Assembly: GCF_002217435.1 (NCBI RefSeq)
Contig: NZ_MUHF01000008.1
Coordinates: 18,533 to 82,532 of the forward strand
Direction of reading: 5' to 3'
From: Flavobacterium reichenbachii
Lineage (GTDB): Bacteria > Bacteroidota > Bacteroidia > Flavobacteriales > Flavobacteriaceae
Length of the DNA stretch: 64,000 bases
In this document: piece after piece, positions 9,278 through 17,020 of the stretch
Numbering within the stretch: position 1 is the first letter of the stretch
Layout: every line of letters starts with the position of its first letter
Notes under the pieces: model-generated
The model's input: only the letters and a program-made list of their open reading frames with translations
Databases searched by the model: none
Told to the model about the DNA's origin: nothing
Position numbers and translations under genes: made by a program

Positions 9278-10261
9278 CTATGCGTTATTAATCTCTCCAG
9301 ACTCTTTACAAGAGGTAAAAAAATCGTAAGCTCTTTTCTCTGCATACGAATGCATCGAATCACGCAATGGAAAAGCGCAGTGGCCGCCATATTTTGGGGT
9401 TTCAAGATAAACATAGGCACTGTCATGAGCTATAGCTCTCGGATAGCATCTTTCGCCTAAAAAAGGATCGTCAAGAGAATTAATAATTAAAACCGGAGTC
9501 GTAATATCTTTTAGTGAAAATTCTGGAGAAACGCGCTGATAATAGTCATCTCTACTGGCAAATCCATGCAGCGGTGCTGTAAAATAATGATCTACTTCAT
9601 CAAAAGAAGAAATTTTATCAATCTGATCCCGGTTTATAAAATCAGGAAATTGTGCTGCTTTGTATTTCAGCTTTTTTTTAATATCAATTGTAAAGTTCTT
9701 CAAATAGACTCTGTTAAAACCTTGTTTGAGTACGGCTGCGCTTGTAGCGATGTGAGTGGGAACAGATATGCAGACTCCTGCTTTTACACGCTCATCAATT
9801 TTGGTCCAGCCAAAATAATTCAAAAGCTGTACACCTCCCATAGAATATCCGATTAAATAAACATCTTCGAATCCTTTTTTCAAAACAAACTGAACTACCT
9901 CATCCAGATCATCAACCGCTCCGTGATGGTAAAGTCTTGGCAGACGGTTCATTTCTCCTCCACAGGTGCGATTGTTCCATGCAAAAACTGAAAAACCTTT
10001 TTCCTGAAAATAAGCCGCACAGCTGTTATTGTAAGTTCTGCGGGAATCTCCTTCTAAACCATGACATAAAATAACTGCCTTTTTAGGATCGTTTATAATA
10101 AAATCAATAGTAATAAAATCTCCATCGTTCAGCTCTTTTTTTTCTCTTGTGTATCCTGGAACTTCAAACTTTTTAAACAAAGCTGCATATATTGTAGAAA
10201 CGTGCCTGTTACGATGAATAATAGAAGGGAAATTATAATCTGATTGTTCAATTACAGGCAT
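9278..10261 (-). CDS. Alpha/beta hydrolase, YheT family
   Basis: This 327-aa cytoplasmic protein has the layout of the YheT/COG0429 hydrolases: an N-terminal 'RNRHVSTIYAALF' region, an oxyanion segment 'CHGLEGDSRRTY' near residue 67, and the nucleophile motif GYSMGG with Ser140. The triad is completed by Asp265 in 'NSLDDPF' and His294 in 'GGHCAFP'. The family contains esterases and lipases of poorly defined substrate. It is transcribed alone, converging on the upstream small gene, with a Bacteroidetes -7 box 31 bases before its start. Confidence 0.9.
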   Translation of the reverse strand: MPVIEQSDYNFPSIIHRNRHVSTIYAALFKKFEVPGYTREKKELNDGDFITIDFIINDPKKAVILCHGLEGDSRRTYNNSCAAYFQEKGFSVFAWNNRTCGGEMNRLPRLYHHGAVDDLDEVVQFVLKKGFEDVYLIGYSMGGVQLLNYFGWTKIDERVKAGVCISVPTHIATSAAVLKQGFNRVYLKNFTIDIKKKLKYKAAQFPDFINRDQIDKISSFDEVDHYFTAPLHGFASRDDYYQRVSPEFSLKDITTPVLIINSLDDPFLGERCYPRAIAHDSAYVYLETPKYGGHCAFPLRDSMHSYAEKRAYDFFTSCKESGEINNA

Positions 10262-10291
10262 AATAAGAAAATTTTGTTTGTGTGTGTTCTA

Positions 10292-10299
10292 CAAATTTA
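10292..10299 (-). promoter_or_regulatory. Bacteroidetes -7 promoter element
   Basis: Read on the minus strand this is TAAATTTG, matching TAnnTTTG, 31 bases before the start of the YheT-type hydrolase gene. No convincing -33 TTG was seen. Confidence 0.5.
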
Positions 10300-10453
10300 A
10301 GAAATGAATCAATATGTAATGTAAAACTGTCTTTTTTATTTCATTTAAATCACTATTCTGATTTTTTCTACGATATTTTAACAATTTAACAGATAATATT
10401 AAAACTATTAAATAAAACTTGTTTTCGCTTTCTTTAATAAAAACAATATCGTA

Positions 10454-10465
10454 ATATTGCAATAT
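10454..10465. promoter_or_regulatory. Candidate ArsR operator
   Basis: A perfect 12-base palindrome (ATATTGCAATAT) sits 13 bases before the ArsR start, preceded by a related 'ATATCG' at 10446. ArsR-family repressors bind short AT-rich palindromes overlapping their own promoter, so autoregulation of this operon is likely. Confidence 0.5.
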
Positions 10466-10478
10466 AAAAATATTAATA

Positions 10479-10811
10479 ATGGGAGCAACAAAAACAGATC
10501 ATTTTACAGATAATCAAAACGAGCTTGCTGTCTTAGCAAAAGCTTTGGGTCATCCAGCCCGAATAGCTATCATGGAATACTTATTAAAAGTAGATACCTG
10601 CATCTGCGGCGATATTGTAAATGAATTACCGCTTTCTCAACCTACTGTATCACAACACTTAAAGGAACTTAAAAATGCGGGTTTAATTAAAGGAAATATA
10701 GACGGAAATTCTATCTGTTACTGCATTAACGAGCCGGGATTAGAAAAAATAAAAGGATTTTTTGAACACATTACTGTTCATCTTCAAAAAAAGAGAAACG
10801 AGTGCTGCTAA
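10479..10811 (+). CDS. arsR: ArsR/SmtB-family transcriptional repressor
   Basis: The 110-aa protein is a winged-helix regulator with recognition region 'LPLSQPTVSQHLKELKNAG' (about residues 50-69). Cys41 and Cys43 lie in 'DTCICGDIV', in the same helix as the arsenite-sensing cysteines of classical ArsR. It ends in a vicinal Cys-Cys pair (NECC) that could add a third thiol. ArsR proteins leave DNA when As(III) or a metalloid binds. It is the first gene of a four-gene unit with an acetyltransferase, a DUF6428-type protein and an arsenate reductase, which fits arsenic sensing. Confidence 0.85.
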   Translation: MGATKTDHFTDNQNELAVLAKALGHPARIAIMEYLLKVDTCICGDIVNELPLSQPTVSQHLKELKNAGLIKGNIDGNSICYCINEPGLEKIKGFFEHITVHLQKKRNECC

Positions 10812-10821
10812 TCTTAGAACT

Positions 10822-11307
10822 ATGGAAATCAGAAATCTATTAACTTCTGACTGGGAACACGTCAGGTTAATTTACGAAAAAGGAATCACTACCGGAAATG
10901 CAACATTTCAAACTACTGCACCTTCTTGGGATGATTGGAATAATTCACACCTTGAAAGCTGTAGAATTGTCAGCGAAGGCGATGGTGCAATTACAGGCTG
11001 GGCTGCTCTTACACCGGTTTCTTCACGATGCGTGTATGCCGGAGTTGCCGAAGTTAGTGTATATGTTGATCCAGAACATTCTGGAAAAGGAATTGGTCTC
11101 GCACTTTTGAATAGACTTGTAAATTTAAGTGAGACTGAAGGCATATGGACACTTCAAGCCGGGATTTTTCCTGAAAACACAGCAAGTCTTCGCATTCACG
11201 AAAAAGCAGGCTTCAGGATTTTAGGTGTTCGGGAAAAAATTGGCAGACAGTACGGAATTTGGAGAGATACTGTTCTGCTCGAAAGAAGAAGCAAACTTTT
11301 GATCTAA
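10822..11307 (+). CDS. arsN: GNAT N-acetyltransferase, ArsN1/phosphinothricin type
   Basis: The start at 10822 (MEIRNLLTSDW) is preferred over an earlier in-frame ATG inside arsR; it leaves 10 bases after the arsR stop. The 161-aa product has the acetyl-CoA binding signature 'GKGIGLALLNRL' and the family pattern 'YVDPEHSGKGIG ... HEKAGFRILG ... WRDTVLLER', as in phosphinothricin and ArsN1 acetyltransferases. ArsN1 enzymes in ars operons acetylate arsinothricin, an organoarsenical antibiotic. The operon context favours ArsN1 here, but activity on phosphinothricin, methionine sulfoximine or other amino acids cannot be excluded. Confidence 0.75.
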   Translation: MEIRNLLTSDWEHVRLIYEKGITTGNATFQTTAPSWDDWNNSHLESCRIVSEGDGAITGWAALTPVSSRCVYAGVAEVSVYVDPEHSGKGIGLALLNRLVNLSETEGIWTLQAGIFPENTASLRIHEKAGFRILGVREKIGRQYGIWRDTVLLERRSKLLI

Positions 11308-11354
11308 TTACAATTTTCAAAAAACATATTTAGATAACTAAAAAATTAAAAATC

Positions 11355-11828
11355 ATGAAACTTTCAGAAATTAAACAAATACTAACTGCAGTTGAAACTG
11401 TCAATTTTGAACTCCCAAACGGAATTTTTGTTCCCGAATATTTCCACGTAACTGAAGTCGGCCTGATTACTAAAAACTTTATTGATTGCGGCGGAGTCGT
11501 CAGAAAGGAAACTGTGGTCAATTTTCAGCTTTGGGACGCCAATGATTATGAGCACAGATTAAAACCTCAAAAACTAATTCACATCATTGAACTTTCAGAA
11601 AAAGTATTAGGGATTGAAGATCATGAAATTGAAGTAGAATATCAGGATACGACTATTGGTAAATACGATTTAGGGTTTAATGGTAAAAATTTCATTTTAA
11701 TAAATAAACAAACTGCCTGTCTGGCTCAGGATCAATGCGGAATTCCATCAAACAAACCTAAGGTGCAATTTTCTCAGTTAAACGCAGACAATTCAAACTC
11801 ATGCACACCTGGCGGAGGATGTTGTTAA
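11355..11828 (+). CDS. DUF6428-type protein with Cys-rich C-terminus
   Basis: The 157-aa soluble protein resembles the DUF6428 proteins found next to arsR in Bacteroidetes ('PNGIFVPEYFHVTEVGLI', 'KNFIDCGG'). The last 40 residues hold Cys pairs: 'TACLAQDQCG' and a terminal 'SCTPGGGCC'. Four or five free cysteines in a flexible tail are suited to binding a soft metalloid. Position between the acetyltransferase and the arsenate reductase suggests a role as arsenite-binding chaperone or sensor, which is my inference. No biochemical function is known to me. Confidence 0.65.
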   Translation: MKLSEIKQILTAVETVNFELPNGIFVPEYFHVTEVGLITKNFIDCGGVVRKETVVNFQLWDANDYEHRLKPQKLIHIIELSEKVLGIEDHEIEVEYQDTTIGKYDLGFNGKNFILINKQTACLAQDQCGIPSNKPKVQFSQLNADNSNSCTPGGGCC

Positions 11829-11864
11829 TTTTCGTAATCAAATGACCAATAACGTTTTAGAACT

Positions 11865-12479
11865 ATGTTGTATCCTAAAATAGAAAATACAATCAGCTCA
11901 TTTAATTTTGAGCAGATTTCTGAAGAACGTAAAAGTATATTGCAGCCTTTGGTTGACTTTATTCAAAACAAAGCAAATAATAAAAAGGAAATCAGATTGA
12001 ACTTAATCTGCACACACAATTCCAGAAGGAGCCATTTATCTCAGGTTTGGGCGCAGACTGCTGCTTTTCATTATAATATAAAAAATGTTTTCTGCTATTC
12101 TGGCGGTACAGAAGCCACTGCTTTGTTCCCGATAGCTGCCGAAACTTTAGTGTATTCTGGATTTAAGATCGTAAAAATTTCAGAAGGCAAAAATCCTGTA
12201 TATTCCATAAAATTTTCATCGAACGAAGCACCTATTATCGGCTTCTCTAAAACTTATGATGATGATTTTAATCCTGAAAGTGAGTTTGCAGCAATCATGA
12301 CCTGCTCACAAGCTGACGGAGGCTGTCCGTTTATTGCAGGTGCTATAAAACGAATTCCGATTACTTTTGAAGATCCAAAAGTTTCAGATGGAACTCCGCA
12401 GCAAAAAGAAATATACTTGCAGCGGAGTCTTCAAATTGGAACTGAAATGTTTTATGTATTCTCACAAATCAAACGATAA
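11865..12479 (+). CDS. arsC: Thioredoxin-type arsenate reductase (LMW-PTP fold)
   Basis: The 204-aa protein has the low-molecular-weight phosphatase P-loop 'CTHNSRRS' (CX5R, Cys49). It also has the two redox cysteines of thioredoxin-linked ArsC, Cys147 and Cys154, in 'TCSQADGGCP' with the canonical six-residue spacing, followed by 'FEDP'. These three cysteines reduce As(V) to As(III) in a relay and are regenerated by thioredoxin. An N-terminal extension of about 40 residues precedes the catalytic loop. It closes the ars-type operon. Bacteroidetes annotations often call it protein-tyrosine-phosphatase; the redox Cys pair argues for arsenate reductase. Confidence 0.8.
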   Translation: MLYPKIENTISSFNFEQISEERKSILQPLVDFIQNKANNKKEIRLNLICTHNSRRSHLSQVWAQTAAFHYNIKNVFCYSGGTEATALFPIAAETLVYSGFKIVKISEGKNPVYSIKFSSNEAPIIGFSKTYDDDFNPESEFAAIMTCSQADGGCPFIAGAIKRIPITFEDPKVSDGTPQQKEIYLQRSLQIGTEMFYVFSQIKR

Positions 12480-12583
12480 AATGCTCACCGATAATGCTGT
12501 ACCGTTATCTGAAATATAGTTCAAAACAGTCATAAACTAATAAATAGCATTCATTTGAGCTAATTTTTTCAATTTCCTATTTC

Positions 12584-12648
12584 AACGACTGATTTTGCCT
12601 GTTTACCGAAAACCAAATATTCTGGAGAAGTTTTCTAATGACCTTTAC
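12584..12648 (+). promoter_or_regulatory. Shared stress-promoter box, copy 1 (dps)
   Basis: A 27-base box (12584-12610) begins AACGACTGATTTTGCC and ends ACCGAA, and is followed after a fixed distance by TTTAC at 12644-12648 (offset 60). Nearly the same arrangement lies upstream of the genes at 17021 and 20159. Half-sites 'ACGA' and 'CCGA' are 21 bases apart, about two helical turns. The TTTAC is part of GACCTTTA, close to the TAnnTTTG -7 box. I infer an activator site plus core promoter for dps. Confidence 0.65.
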
Positions 12649-12693
12649 ATAAGAAAACAAAGCAATCCTGCTTATAAATTAAAACTCTAGATT

Positions 12694-13167
12694 ATGAAAG
12701 CAACCATAGGTCTTACAGAAAAAAACACAGACGCAGTTTCTAATGAATTGGCAAAATTATTGGCCGATGAATTTGTACTTTATACCAAAACCAGAAATGC
12801 GCACTGGAATGTTACAGGTGATAATTTTCATGCAAATCACATTTTCTTTGAAAATCAGTACAAACAATTAGATGAGATCATTGACAGCGTTGCCGAACGT
12901 ATGCGAAAAATTGGCCATTACGCACCAGCAACTCTAAAATCGTATCTTGAACTTACGCATCTTACAGAATACAGCGATAGAACAAATGACGGATTGGGTT
13001 TCATGAAAGATTTATTGAATGATCATGAAAGCATTATAGAGTTTATTCGCGGTAACATCACTCCTTTTGCCAACGATTACAAAGATTATGGTTCTAGCGA
13101 TTTTATTACAGGTTTAATAGAAGTGCACGAAGAAATGGCCTGGATGATCCGTTCTTACTTTAGATAA
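12694..13167 (+). CDS. dps: Dps-family DNA-binding ferritin-like protein
   Basis: The 157-aa protein is a Dps/miniferritin. It shows the ferroxidase pattern 'NAHWNVTGDNF' followed by 'NQYKQLDEIIDSVAERM', where the His, Asp and Glu residues sit between subunits of the dodecamer. Dps oxidises Fe(II) with H2O2 and protects DNA in stress. Length is normal. The gene stands alone, with the shared stress-promoter box about 100 bases upstream and the LytTR regulator gene 46 bases downstream. Confidence 0.93.
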   Translation: MKATIGLTEKNTDAVSNELAKLLADEFVLYTKTRNAHWNVTGDNFHANHIFFENQYKQLDEIIDSVAERMRKIGHYAPATLKSYLELTHLTEYSDRTNDGLGFMKDLLNDHESIIEFIRGNITPFANDYKDYGSSDFITGLIEVHEEMAWMIRSYFR

Positions 13168-13183
13168 AATAAATAGGAATAAG

Positions 13184-13191
13184 TATATTTG
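13184..13191 (+). promoter_or_regulatory. Bacteroidetes -7 promoter element
   Basis: TATATTTG matches TAnnTTTG exactly and lies 22 bases before the start of the LytTR regulator gene, so this gene probably has its own constitutive-type promoter in addition to read-through from dps. Confidence 0.6.
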
Positions 13192-13213
13192 TCTAAACCC
13201 AAAACCAAATACC

Positions 13214-13909
13214 ATGAAAGCGTTGATCGTTGATGACAATGATATTGCAAGAACCACTTTGTCTCATTTGGCAAAACAAATTCCGAATCTTATAGTTGTA
13301 AATGAATATTGTAATGCCATTGAGGCGTATCATCATTTACAGGAAAATCATGTAGACTTGATCTTTTTGGATATTGAAATGCCGGAAATGACTGGAATAG
13401 AATTGACAAAAAATCTATCAGGCAAAGATGTCATCATCATTTTTACGTCTTCTAAAAAGGAATATGCGCTGGAAGCTTTTGAATTGAATATCGCAGATTA
13501 CATCCTAAAACCAGTTACTCCATCACGATTTTTACAGGCGATAAGTAAAGCGCAGTCTATAATAGAAAGCCGAAAAGAGAATGTGCAATTTGGAAAAGAA
13601 GAATTTTTATTTGTTAGAGATTCCAATATTACAAGACGCTTAAAACTGGATGATATTTTTTATGCAGAAGCAATGGGCGATTATGTAAAGTTTTACACCA
13701 AAGAAAAAATGTTTGCCATACACGGCAAAATGAAAACTGCCGAAGAACGTCTGCCAAAAGATGATTTCATTAGAGTGCATCGTTCTTATATTGTTTCACT
13801 GAGTAAAATTGACACTTTACAAGATGGCGGTATTATGATTAATAAAAAATTTATTCCCGTTGCCGATGCTTATCGAAAAGCGCTTAACACGAGAATGAAT
13901 GTTTTTTAA
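13214..13909 (+). CDS. LytTR-family response regulator
   Basis: The 231-aa protein has an N-terminal receiver domain with phospho-acceptor Asp53 in 'FLDIEMPEMTG' and Lys in 'DYILKPV' (about residue 98). It has a C-terminal LytTR DNA-binding domain (about residues 130-230, with 'DIFYAEAMGDYVKFYT' and 'FIRVHRSYIVS'). LytTR regulators bind direct repeats spaced by about two helical turns. No LytS-type kinase is adjacent; instead a hybrid kinase with an HPt domain lies 267 bases downstream. It may control the nearby stress genes that share a direct-repeat-containing promoter box (inference). Confidence 0.9.
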   Translation: MKALIVDDNDIARTTLSHLAKQIPNLIVVNEYCNAIEAYHHLQENHVDLIFLDIEMPEMTGIELTKNLSGKDVIIIFTSSKKEYALEAFELNIADYILKPVTPSRFLQAISKAQSIIESRKENVQFGKEEFLFVRDSNITRRLKLDDIFYAEAMGDYVKFYTKEKMFAIHGKMKTAEERLPKDDFIRVHRSYIVSLSKIDTLQDGGIMINKKFIPVADAYRKALNTRMNVF

Positions 13910-13982
13910 ACAGCATTATTTCAGCTGAAACTTCTGCCCCATTTAAATTAAAATGATCCATTGTTTGTATTTAGCAAAAAAT

Positions 13983-14122
13983 AAACACATAGAAACATAG
14001 ATTTTTTTTATATAAAAAGGATACAAAAAGAAACTCGTTTCTCACACATAGCAAAGTATGTGCGTTAAAATAAGTGAAACGCCTTTTTTTTAAAGTTTCC
14101 AAATCTATGCTTCTATGTGTTA
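13983..14122. repeat. Dispersed palindromic element, copy 1
   Basis: The ends are inverted repeats: AAACACATAGAAACATAG on the left and CTATGCTTCTATGTGTTA on the right. Inside are the family's conserved blocks 'AAAAGAAACTCGTTTCT' and 'AGTGAAACGCC'. It fills most of the gap between the LytTR regulator and the hybrid kinase, and has no coding potential. Other copies are at 19691, 20635, 33704, 34060 (partial), 36459 and 57219. Confidence 0.8.
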
Positions 14123-14176
14123 GAATTAATTTCACTCAACGAGTTAAGATAATACAATTTCATTTACACTTATTTT

Positions 14177-16384
14177 ATGATAAATACGTCTACCGTAATG
14201 GGCAACAAACGCTTTAGCTATTTTATAATAAGCAGCTTTATTTTGTGCAGCGTTTTATTGATCGCTGTACAAATTAATTCGGCCAGAAATACTAAAGAGC
14301 TCATACGAAACAACAATACACTTTTAAGCGAGCTGCGTTCAAGCAATCATTTAAGAGAAATCGACCGTGATATTTTGGGAGTTGAAAGCAGAATCAGAGC
14401 TTCTATTGCTACCAATGACACCACTCATCTGGAAGGAATTGATCAGAAGATTAAGCAGATTCGAAATTTTCTCGATTCCTTATCCGTAGACAATTCAGAT
14501 CCTGAAGAAGAAAACTTAATTCAGAGACTGGGAGTTCTTGCGCAAGATAAAATGATTACAAAAGGAAAGCTTCTGCATCGCTATGATTCTGTGGGAAATA
14601 TGGATGATAATACCTCTATAGCCAATCCGCGTGCGCGAATGATCTCTAATGAAATTACTGATATTACGGCAAAAATTTATCATAAGCGTCAAGTGCGGAT
14701 GGTTGAACTCAGCAATCTAAGTAACGAAATGGGCGAACGAGCAAAACTCTATGACATTTCTCTATTAATATTATTGGTAATAAGCGGTGCTGTAATTGGT
14801 TATCATATCATGCGCCAATTTAGAAGACAGCATTTTTTGATTAAGGAATTGGATATTGCAGAGAAAAAAGCATCTGTTGCAGCACAAACCAAAGAAAACT
14901 TTCTGGCCAATATGAGTCATGAAATAAGAACGCCGTTAAGTGGTATTTTAGGATTTACCAATTTATTGCAGAAAAGACCTTTAGATGAAACAGCAACGGA
15001 ATTTGTAAGTTCCATTCAGCGGTCCGGAGAAAACTTAATGACCATTATTAATGACATACTCGATTTATCTAAAATCGAAGCAGGAATGATGCGCATTACA
15101 CCCGGAATATTCAGCATCAATGGATTATTAGACTCGGTTGAAACGCTTTTTTCAGAACGTGTAAAAGAAAAAAAACTAACGATTTCGAGTAAGATTGAAA
15201 CTTCAATTCCCGATACTTTAATTGGTGATGCCACCAGATTGACGCAAATATTAGTAAACCTTATTGGCAACGCAATAAAGTTTACGCATCAGGGATCAGT
15301 AAGTATCGAAGTTTATAACAAAGAACAAAACGAAAATCAGGTTGCTCTGGGTTTTAAAATTATAGATACAGGTATCGGAATTGATAAAGAAAAACTAGAC
15401 GAAGTTTTCGAAAGATTCAATCAGGGCGAAGATTCTACAACCAGAAATTATGGTGGAACAGGGTTAGGTTTATCAATTGTAAAAAGGCTGATTTTATTGC
15501 AGGACGGCGATATCGAAGTAAGCAGTGAACGTGGAAAAGGAACGACTTTCAGTTTTTATATTCCGTATGAAATTGCTAAAGAACAGCTTAATGCAGTTCC
15601 GGTTGCAAATGTGGATCACTTTAAAGATATTTCCAATACGGCTTTGAGAGTTTTAGTTGTAGACGACAATGCCATAAACCAAAGTTTGATGAAACATTTA
15701 TTATCGCAATGGAATATTGATTTTGATATGGTATCTAATGGTTTAGAAGCCGTTGAATATCTAAGAAAAAAAGATTGTGATCTTGTTCTGATGGATTTAC
15801 AAATGCCTCAAATGGACGGATATACGGCAACGCAGCAAATCCGTGAAATCTTAAAATTAGATATTCCGATAATTGCTATGACGGCGCATGCACTGCCTGG
15901 TGAAAGAGAAAAATGTCTGAGCCGCGGTATGAATGAATACCTCTCTAAACCTATTAAAGAAGAAGAGCTTTTTAAATTAATTGCTAGTTTCGGACTGAAA
16001 GAATCTAAATCAGAAGAAATAAACGTAAGAGAAACTAATCCAGTTTTTGAATACATTGATCTTACTTACATGAAGTCAGTTAGCAGTGGTAACAAAGCTT
16101 TTGAAGAAACCGTGACCAAGCAATTTATTGACAATGTGCCACGGCATTTGGAACAACTAAAAAAAGCTTATCAAAATCAGGATTTTAAAATGACAAAACT
16201 AACTGCTCACGATTTAAAATCTAGCGTCGCAATAATGGGTTTGTTACCGCTTTTAGAAGAAAAACTCGACATTCTTGAAACGGCTTCAGAGCAAAATACA
16301 ACTTTACAACAAATTTTAGACGATGTAGAAAGCATTCTCAATTTATCACTTGTTGAAGCAAAAATATTCTTAGAATCTCTGTAA
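14177..16384 (+). CDS. Hybrid sensor histidine kinase with receiver and HPt domains
   Basis: The 735-aa protein has two membrane segments (about residues 14-32 and 193-212) flanking a helical periplasmic sensor of CHASE3-like type. A HisKA domain follows with His248 in 'NMSHEIRTPL', then an HATPase domain ('NLIGNAIKFT', 'DTGIGID', 'GGTGLGLSIV'), a receiver domain with Asp540 in 'LMDLQMPQMDG', and a C-terminal HPt domain with His678 in 'TAHDLKSS'. All four phosphorelay stations are present except a final output regulator. The LytTR regulator encoded just upstream is the obvious candidate target of the HPt. A second in-frame ATG at residue 8 is an alternative start. Confidence 0.92.
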   Translation: MINTSTVMGNKRFSYFIISSFILCSVLLIAVQINSARNTKELIRNNNTLLSELRSSNHLREIDRDILGVESRIRASIATNDTTHLEGIDQKIKQIRNFLDSLSVDNSDPEEENLIQRLGVLAQDKMITKGKLLHRYDSVGNMDDNTSIANPRARMISNEITDITAKIYHKRQVRMVELSNLSNEMGERAKLYDISLLILLVISGAVIGYHIMRQFRRQHFLIKELDIAEKKASVAAQTKENFLANMSHEIRTPLSGILGFTNLLQKRPLDETATEFVSSIQRSGENLMTIINDILDLSKIEAGMMRITPGIFSINGLLDSVETLFSERVKEKKLTISSKIETSIPDTLIGDATRLTQILVNLIGNAIKFTHQGSVSIEVYNKEQNENQVALGFKIIDTGIGIDKEKLDEVFERFNQGEDSTTRNYGGTGLGLSIVKRLILLQDGDIEVSSERGKGTTFSFYIPYEIAKEQLNAVPVANVDHFKDISNTALRVLVVDDNAINQSLMKHLLSQWNIDFDMVSNGLEAVEYLRKKDCDLVLMDLQMPQMDGYTATQQIREILKLDIPIIAMTAHALPGEREKCLSRGMNEYLSKPIKEEELFKLIASFGLKESKSEEINVRETNPVFEYIDLTYMKSVSSGNKAFEETVTKQFIDNVPRHLEQLKKAYQNQDFKMTKLTAHDLKSSVAIMGLLPLLEEKLDILETASEQNTTLQQILDDVESILNLSLVEAKIFLESL

Positions 16385-16438
16385 AAAAACAAATAGTTTT
16401 CAATTCAAAAAAATCATCTTACTATATATTATTCACTA

Positions 16439-16470
16439 AGAGACTGTTCGAAAAAGCAGTCTCTTTTTTT
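16439..16470 (+). terminator. Rho-independent terminator
   Basis: Perfect 8-bp stem AGAGACTG / CAGTCTCT with a 10-base loop and a T run, 55 bases after the stop of the hybrid kinase gene. Confidence 0.85.
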
Positions 16471-16488
16471 ATTTTTTCCTATCTTCAA

Positions 16489-16896
16489 ACATAGCCCGAG
16501 GTTTCAACCTCGGGAAACGCATTCTATGCAAATTATGATCCTAATTGTGCTTTAATAATTGTGATGTGATCATCATTGCGTCCCACTCCCAGTGGTTGAA
16601 ACCACTGGCTATGTTTCCCTATTATTGAGATTTATTATTCTTGTTTTTTTTTTCATTCCTATTTTCAAACACAGCCCGAGGTTTCAACCTCGGGAAACGT
16701 ATTCTATGCAAATTATGATCCTAATTGTGCTTTAATAATTGTGATGTTATCATCATTACGTCCCAGTCCCAGTAGTTGAAACCACTGGCTATGTTTTCCT
16801 ATTATTGAGATTTATTATTCTTGTTTTTTTCCATTCCTATTTTCAAACACAGCCCGAGATTTCAACCTCGGGAAACGCATTCTATGCAAATTATGA
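16489..16896. repeat. 180-bp tandem palindromic repeat, 2.3 copies
   Basis: Two full units (from 16489 and 16669) and a truncated third (16847-16896) repeat with a period of 180 then 178 bases and only a few differences. Each unit has ACATAGCC-like and GGCTATGT ends and two perfect hairpins, CCCGAGGTTTCAACCTCGGG near the left and CCAGTGGTTGAAACCACTGG near the right (the right one is mutated in unit 2). It fills the non-coding gap 16385-17020 together with the terminator and the promoter box. It carries no open frame. It looks like a REP- or MITE-like element that was duplicated in tandem. Confidence 0.8.
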
Positions 16897-16925
16897 TAAC
16901 AACAAACGATAGATTTTGCTATTTA

Positions 16926-16990
16926 AACGAGTGTTTCTGCCCATTCGATGAATAGTCTAATGCAGGCTGAATGTAAGGAGGTAAATTTAC
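16926..16990 (+). promoter_or_regulatory. Shared stress-promoter box, copy 3 (SRPBCC gene)
   Basis: AACGAGTGTTTCTGCC, then CATTCGATGAA, is aligned base for base with the boxes before dps and the peroxiredoxin gene, and TTTAC (16986-16990) again follows at an offset of exactly 60. The core reads TAAATTTA, one base from TAnnTTTG, 34 bases before the start at 17021. This is the most diverged of the three copies. Confidence 0.6.
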
Positions 16991-17020
16991 TTCAGTTAAA
17001 CATTTAAAACCAAAGAAATT

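Noticed and set aside
13923-13983. Possible fourth copy of the shared stress box before the hybrid kinase gene
   Set aside because: Only a part (TTCTGCCCCAT) matches; the AACGA half-site and the GAA end are missing, and position +60 falls on the edge of a repeat element with no TTTAC.
16489-16896. CRISPR-like array
   Set aside because: The units are 180 bp and repeat in full, including the parts that would be spacers; there are no cas genes. It is a tandem duplication.
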